A stretch of DNA of 10,206 bases from positions 1 through 10,206 of the forward strand of contig DOCA01000106.1 in the NCBI GenBank assembly GCA_003503995.1. Reading direction: 5' to 3'. This DNA is from Holosporales bacterium. Its GTDB lineage: Bacteria > Pseudomonadota > Alphaproteobacteria > Caedimonadales > UBA9215. Positions 7,116 to 10,206 of the stretch are shown here, one piece after another. The stretch's first letter is position 1. Every line of letters begins with the position of its first letter. The position numbers and the translations under genes are program-made. The notes beneath the pieces are model-generated. The model saw only the letters and a list, made by a program, of their open reading frames with translations. It searched no databases and was not told the DNA's origin.

Positions 7116-8118
7116 CTTCATCAGGCTTCTCTTCTTTTAGGACTGGTATTGTGAAATTATCGATAAGGCGCTTTTTAGCTTCGTCAAAATCATAGCTTGA
7201 GTCTCGCATTTTAGCTAAGTAGGCGTTTACTTTTGTGCGGTAATATTCTTCGAGGTGCAATGTAACGCCTCGTTGATTCATGCAGTAAAGAAGAGCACAG
7301 CAATCAGCTGTATCAGGATTTGTTTCATCAGAACCCCACGGTAAAAACCCACCCATAAGTTGTAGATGTTTTAAGCTTTTGAGTTGGGCAATATAGCTTA
7401 GATCTAACAATTCTATACCTTTTCCTCCTGAAAGCCCAAGTTGTAGAATTTCTAGGCTTTGCATTACAAGAATTCCTGGTGTCATTTCAAAGGAATCATG
7501 GTCACCAGTCATTTTTAAGCTTTTAAGGCCTGGCATGAGAGCAAGGTTGTCAGGAATGCCGAGGGTATATTTTCCAGGGAATTTATAGCGAAAATCTCCA
7601 CTTCTAAAATAGGTGATGTGAGTCATGAAACGAAGGCTATTTGGAAAAAATTCAACTTCATGGGATGTGTAGAATGTATGGCGTTCTGGTGTGTTAAGGA
7701 GGAAAAAATAAGGAGGGATGGCCTTTATGCGGTCGGCACAAACTGTGTTGTTTCCAAATGTAAAAGAGCTCACAAATGAATCGTGGGGAATAAAGCCCCA
7801 TAAAATATGGCCCACTGTTTTTTCATCAAGTGGGGCATCGTCCTTAAAGTCTTTTAATTCTGTTTCAATCCATTCTCTCCATTTTTTATTTGTTGTGTGG
7901 TCGGCATATATATCATAGGACTTTTCTGGTGAGAGGAGCCCAGCTTTTGTTGGAGGTGTATCAAGGGTGGCGCTCAGGCCAAAATAGGCAATGACATCTT
8001 CCAAGAGAAGCCGTGTGTTTGCGGGTGTTTTTTCTGGGTAAAAAAGAGCGTCTTTTTCATGGACACTAGAAAAAGCGGCTGTTGAAAAAAAAAGTAGAGT
8101 AATAAAAAGTGTTCTCAT
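7102..8118 (-). CDS. Predicted exported protein with leucine-rich-repeat-like segments, function unknown
   Basis: I do not recognise this 338-residue protein as a named family. It starts with a clear Sec signal peptide (MRTLFITLLFFSTAAFSS, probable cleavage near residue 17 or 18), so it should leave the cytoplasm. Residues about 188-257 contain three LRR-like units, with cores LKSLKMTG, LEILQLGL and LKHLQLMGG about 22-28 residues apart, each ending in a Leu-x-x-Leu-x-Leu-type strand. The region before (about 25-180) is rich in aromatic and charged residues. Four cysteines are visible (127, 273, 274, 279). The C-terminus is highly charged (LKEEKPDEEKSS). The start at ATG 8118 is chosen because GAGGGAG at 8128-8134 sits 9 nt upstream; a TTG at 8124 would be only 3 nt from it. 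It is convergent with ftsA (6 nt apart) and divergent from ftsZ. It could be a surface or host-interaction protein, but that is inference. Confidence 0.8.
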   Translation of the reverse strand: MRTLFITLLFFSTAAFSSVHEKDALFYPEKTPANTRLLLEDVIAYFGLSATLDTPPTKAGLLSPEKSYDIYADHTTNKKWREWIETELKDFKDDAPLDEKTVGHILWGFIPHDSFVSSFTFGNNTVCADRIKAIPPYFFLLNTPERHTFYTSHEVEFFPNSLRFMTHITYFRSGDFRYKFPGKYTLGIPDNLALMPGLKSLKMTGDHDSFEMTPGILVMQSLEILQLGLSGGKGIELLDLSYIAQLKSLKHLQLMGGFLPWGSDETNPDTADCCALLYCMNQRGVTLHLEEYYRTKVNAYLAKMRDSSYDFDEAKKRLIDNFTIPVLKEEKPDEEKSS

Positions 8119-8127
8119 GTGCAATAT

Positions 8128-8134
8128 CTCCCTC
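8128..8134 (-). promoter_or_regulatory. Ribosome binding site that fixes the LRR-like gene start
   Basis: On the minus strand this reads GAGGGAG, a strong Shine-Dalgarno. It is 9 nt from ATG 8118 and only 3 nt from the upstream TTG at 8124, so it supports ATG 8118 as the start. Confidence 0.75.
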
Positions 8135-8165
8135 TGTCCTTTGTAAGAGTAATATATTAAATAAG

Positions 8166-8195
8166 ATTAAAAAAGAAGGTTTTTATATAATTCAA
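8166..8195 (-). promoter_or_regulatory. Candidate promoter of the LRR-like gene
   Basis: Read on the minus strand, TTGAAT (8190-8195, -35-like) is followed after 18 nt by TTTAAT (8166-8171, -10-like), about 48 nt before the start codon. The spacing and place are right for a sigma-70-type promoter, but the region is so A/T-rich that chance matches are expected. Confidence 0.3.
8186..8191 (+). promoter_or_regulatory. Candidate -10 element for ftsZ
   Basis: A perfect TATAAT lies 75 nt upstream of the ftsZ ATG in the 148 nt divergent intergenic region (8119-8266). No good -35 is found 16-18 nt upstream (AAGATT or TAAGAT). ftsZ needs its own promoter here because the gene before it is on the other strand. 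The exact site is unproven, and this hexamer overlaps the candidate -35/spacer of the opposite promoter. Confidence 0.3.
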
Positions 8196-8256
8196 AAAAA
8201 GAGGCTTAAAATAAATCAAAATAAAGCGTAGAATAAGGCATAACCGTGCAAATTCT

Positions 8257-8260
8257 GGAG
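8257..8260 (+). promoter_or_regulatory. Ribosome binding site that decides the ftsZ start
   Basis: GGAG is 6 nt before ATG 8267. The upstream in-frame GTG at 8246 precedes this site and has no Shine-Dalgarno of its own, so ATG 8267 is preferred. Confidence 0.75.
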
Positions 8261-8266
8261 AAAAAA

Positions 8267-9769
8267 ATGACATCATCATCCCTAAATAACCCTGAAAACA
8301 AGAGCTTAGGCCCGAAGATCACCGTCATTGGTGTGGGGGGGGCTGGTAATAATGCTATCAATAATATGATTCGTTATGACCTTCAAGGGGTTGAGTATTT
8401 AGCGTGTAATACAGATGCCCAACATTTAAGTAGTTCCCTAGTTGAAGACGAGCGCCGTATTCAACTAGGTCTTGATGTCACCCAGGGGTTGGGTGCAGGC
8501 TCTCATCCTGAAGTCGGGCGCGCTGCAGCAGAGGAAAGTTTAGATGAGATCGTTCGTTTTCTAAAAGGAAGCAATATGGTCTTTATCACAGCCGGTATGG
8601 GTGGTGGTACAGGAACAGGGGCTGCTCCCGTGATTGCTCAAGCTGCCCGTGAAATGGGTATTTTGACCATTGGTGTTGTGACGCGTCCTTTTAGTTTTGA
8701 AGGCCCTCACCGCACACGCATGGCCGAAAGCGGTATCAGCGAGATGGAACAATATGTCGATACGCTTATTGTGATCCCAAACCAGAACCTTTTTCGCATT
8801 GCAACGGATAAAACCACTTTTGCCGATGCCTTTAAAATGGCTGACGATGTGCTTTACTCTGGTGTCCGTGGTGTTACAGATTTGATGATTATGCCGGGTC
8901 TTGTGAACCTTGACTTTGCTGATGTGAGAGCCGTGATGACCGAAATGGGTAAAGCCATGATGGGAACTGGTGAAGCGAAAGGCGAGAACCGCGCTATTAT
9001 TGCAGCAGAATCTGCTATCTCTAATCCCTTATTGGATGACGTCTCCATGCGAGGTGCTAAGGGCGTTCTTATCAATATTACGGGTGGCATGGATATGACT
9101 TTGTTTGAAGTTGATGCGGCCGCTAATCGTATTCGTGAAGAAATTGATGCGGATGTTACCATTGAAACTAATATTATCTTTGGATCAACTTTTGATGAGA
9201 CATTAGATGGTGAAATGCGTGTATCCGTTGTGGCAACTGGTATTGATTCCGAGGCGATTAAACGTCGTTTGGCTGAATTGGCTGTTGATAAACAAAAACA
9301 AGAGTCTGCTCAAGAGCGTGTTGAAACGCAATTGAATATGGACGATGATCTAGCTGTGGCAGCACAAGCCGTTCCTGACTCTTATACGGATTCCAATGAT
9401 TTTGACGAGGCACAATCTGATTCTACGCCTGCTTATGAATTTAATAAGGTTAAAGTCGGCGCCACAGAAACAGAAGAAGACCTTGATCCAGCAAATGATG
9501 ATGCCCGTTATGGTTCCATTCCCCTTGAAAGTTCCCATGCCTATGATCCTCACGCCTCTCAAAAAACACAAAAAAAGAAAGGCTTTTTAGGGCGCTTTAT
9601 GTCAACTCTTTCTGGAAATAGTGATGAGCCTCAAGAGCCTCTCCGTCAAGGATATGCTCCCCTTGGAAACGATGATCTTTCTACCCAGGAAGATTGTTTG
9701 ACACTGGATGAATTTGACAATACGGATGTTCAAGATATTCCAGCCTATTTGCGTCGTAAATCAAAATAA
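8267..9769 (+). CDS. ftsZ: FtsZ, tubulin-like cell division GTPase
   Basis: FtsZ polymerises with GTP into the ring that marks the division site. The 500 residues show the nucleotide-binding start KITVIGVGGAGNNAINNM (17-34), CNTDAQ (48-53), the tubulin signature GGGTGTG (112-118), the loop PFSFEG (141-146), NQNLFR (172-177) and the T7 catalytic loop GLVNLDFADV (211-220). The globular domain ends near 338. A long acidic linker follows (about 340-485), then a C-terminal peptide IPAYLRRKSK (491-500) of the alphaproteobacterial type that binds FtsA and other partners. The linker contains a basic amphipathic patch KKKGFLGRFMSTL (437-449). The start at ATG 8267 is set by its ribosome binding site. 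It stands alone, between a divergent gene and its own terminator, instead of following ftsA directly. Confidence 0.98.
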   Translation: MTSSSLNNPENKSLGPKITVIGVGGAGNNAINNMIRYDLQGVEYLACNTDAQHLSSSLVEDERRIQLGLDVTQGLGAGSHPEVGRAAAEESLDEIVRFLKGSNMVFITAGMGGGTGTGAAPVIAQAAREMGILTIGVVTRPFSFEGPHRTRMAESGISEMEQYVDTLIVIPNQNLFRIATDKTTFADAFKMADDVLYSGVRGVTDLMIMPGLVNLDFADVRAVMTEMGKAMMGTGEAKGENRAIIAAESAISNPLLDDVSMRGAKGVLINITGGMDMTLFEVDAAANRIREEIDADVTIETNIIFGSTFDETLDGEMRVSVVATGIDSEAIKRRLAELAVDKQKQESAQERVETQLNMDDDLAVAAQAVPDSYTDSNDFDEAQSDSTPAYEFNKVKVGATETEEDLDPANDDARYGSIPLESSHAYDPHASQKTQKKKGFLGRFMSTLSGNSDEPQEPLRQGYAPLGNDDLSTQEDCLTLDEFDNTDVQDIPAYLRRKSK

Positions 9770-9794
9770 GATCTTTATAAAAAACAAATAAACT

Positions 9795-9823
9795 AAAGCG
9801 CTTCTTTATTGAAGTGCTTTTTT
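9795..9823 (+). terminator. Intrinsic terminator of ftsZ
   Basis: A 10 bp stem pairs AAAGCGCTTC (9795-9804) with GAAGTGCTTT (9811-9820), with one G-T pair and the loop TTTATT. A T run follows (9818-9823). It lies 25 nt after the ftsZ stop and is a strong Rho-independent terminator, so ftsZ probably makes a monocistronic message. Confidence 0.85.
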
Positions 9824-9898
9824 ATTGTGTTTTTTGCCATAAGGTAATATTTTTTAATCACGTATTTTGATTTAATTATTGTTTTTGAGAGGGGCTTT

Positions 9899-10168
9899 AT
9901 GAAAAATTTTATTGTACTTGCGTGTTTATTATCTATGTCGATGCCTGTTTTGGGATCGGCTCTTTCTGATTCTGAAACCATAGAAGAGGCGTATGATATT
10001 CCTGTAACGATCGGTATCAAGGGCATAATGGCATCCATTGAGTGTAACACAAGTGCAGTAATGCTTTGTTACCCTGATGGGAAAGAAGTTGCTGTTTTTG
10101 AAAGACTTGAAGAAAAAAATTTAAAAATTCTCGCTTTTGTATGCCTCATTTATCTTCTAAGGATTTAG
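9899..10168 (+). CDS. Small predicted exported protein, unknown; reading frame possibly interrupted
   Basis: I do not recognise this 89-residue product. Residues 1-20 form a Sec-type signal peptide (MKNFIVLACLLSMSMPVLG, cleavage likely near 19-21). The short mature part is acidic (SDSETIEEAYD), has two cysteines (C49 and C57) and includes LCYPDGKEVAVFERLEEKN. The last 15 residues (LKILAFVCLIYLLRI) are abruptly hydrophobic. A strong Shine-Dalgarno GAGAGGGG (9887-9894) precedes the ATG, so initiation looks real. The hydrophobic tail begins right after an A7 run at 10113-10119. The -1 frame is open from there to the window end, so the natural product may be longer. No clear promoter is seen in 9824-9886, which is A/T-rich. 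Confidence 0.6.
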   Translation: MKNFIVLACLLSMSMPVLGSALSDSETIEEAYDIPVTIGIKGIMASIECNTSAVMLCYPDGKEVAVFERLEEKNLKILAFVCLIYLLRI

Positions 10169-10206
10169 ATAAGCCTTTTTACATTTACTATAGTGATTTA
10201 GTTTTG
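10111..10206 (+). other. Open -1 frame continuing past the small exported protein (partial)
   Basis: In the -1 frame relative to the preceding gene, the sequence is open from just after a TGA at 10108-10110 to the window end. It reads KFKNSRFCMPHLSSKD and then DLDKPFYIYYSDLVL at its end. The only ATG (10141) has no Shine-Dalgarno, so a separate gene starting there is unlikely. It would make sense as the continuation of the upstream gene after a shift at the A7 run. A stretch of 32 open codons is also possible by chance. Confidence 0.25.

Noticed and set aside
8246..8266. Earlier GTG start for FtsZ (adds MQILEKK)
   Set aside because: The Shine-Dalgarno GGAG at 8257-8260 is downstream of this GTG and correctly spaced for ATG 8267.
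8854..9162. 102-codon minus-strand open frame inside ftsZ
   Set aside because: It is antisense to the T7 loop and following domain of FtsZ; the Ser/Ile/Pro-rich composition is a by-product of FtsZ codon use.
9899..9925. Lipoprotein signal (VLAC at residues 6-9) in the small exported protein
   Set aside because: The cysteine is only at residue 9, too close to the N-terminus to leave a normal n- and h-region. An ordinary signal peptide ending near residue 20 fits better.
9793..10050. 85-codon minus-strand open frame across the ftsZ terminator and the small exported gene
   Set aside because: It crosses a terminator hairpin and is antisense to a gene with a good ribosome binding site and signal peptide. 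Its Lys/Ile-rich tail reflects A/T-rich noncoding DNA.
1..10206. tRNA or rRNA genes, CRISPR arrays, insertion sequences, attachment sites
   Set aside because: No cloverleaf, spaced direct-repeat array, transposase or terminal inverted repeats were found. Almost all of the window is occupied by coding sequence.

Overview
The window holds most of an alphaproteobacterial dcw (division and cell wall) cluster. The order is the classical one: ftsW (3' end only), murG, murC, murB, ddl, ftsQ, ftsA, ftsZ. All of these lie on the + strand and every visible gene has its family motifs intact. By eye the DNA is about 40-45% GC, with very A/T-rich intergenic stretches. The gene order, the alphaproteobacterial C-terminal FtsZ peptide (IPAYLRRKSK) and the low GC suggest a low-GC alphaproteobacterium, perhaps host-associated (Holosporales- or Rickettsiales-like). 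This placement is an inference.

Layout. Positions 1-3934 hold the tail of ftsW and then murG-murC-murB, tightly packed (3 nt gap, 27 nt gap, 8 nt overlap). A near-perfect intrinsic terminator hairpin overlaps the murB stop (3925-3951). Positions 3991-7095 hold ddl-ftsQ-ftsA. The start of ftsQ lies 80-100 nt inside the end of ddl. A second terminator-like hairpin (7094-7115) sits directly after ftsA. At 7102-8118, on the opposite strand and convergent with ftsA, lies a gene for a predicted exported protein with leucine-rich-repeat-like segments. It separates ftsA from ftsZ, which are normally adjacent. A 148 nt A/T-rich divergent intergenic region follows, and then ftsZ (8267-9769) with its own strong terminator (9795-9823). 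lpxC, which commonly follows ftsZ in alphaproteobacteria, is not seen. Instead there is a small exported-protein gene (9899-10168), whose reading frame may be interrupted at an A7 run near the window end.

How the genes work together. MurB and MurC act early in the cytoplasm, making and extending UDP-MurNAc. Ddl supplies D-Ala-D-Ala for the stem peptide. MurG adds GlcNAc to lipid I to make lipid II. FtsW polymerises septal glycan. FtsZ forms the ring, FtsA anchors it to the membrane, and FtsQ links the ring to the periplasmic synthesis machinery. The unusual parts are the two internal terminators, the inserted exported LRR-like gene that makes ftsZ a separate transcription unit, and the possible frameshift in the last gene.
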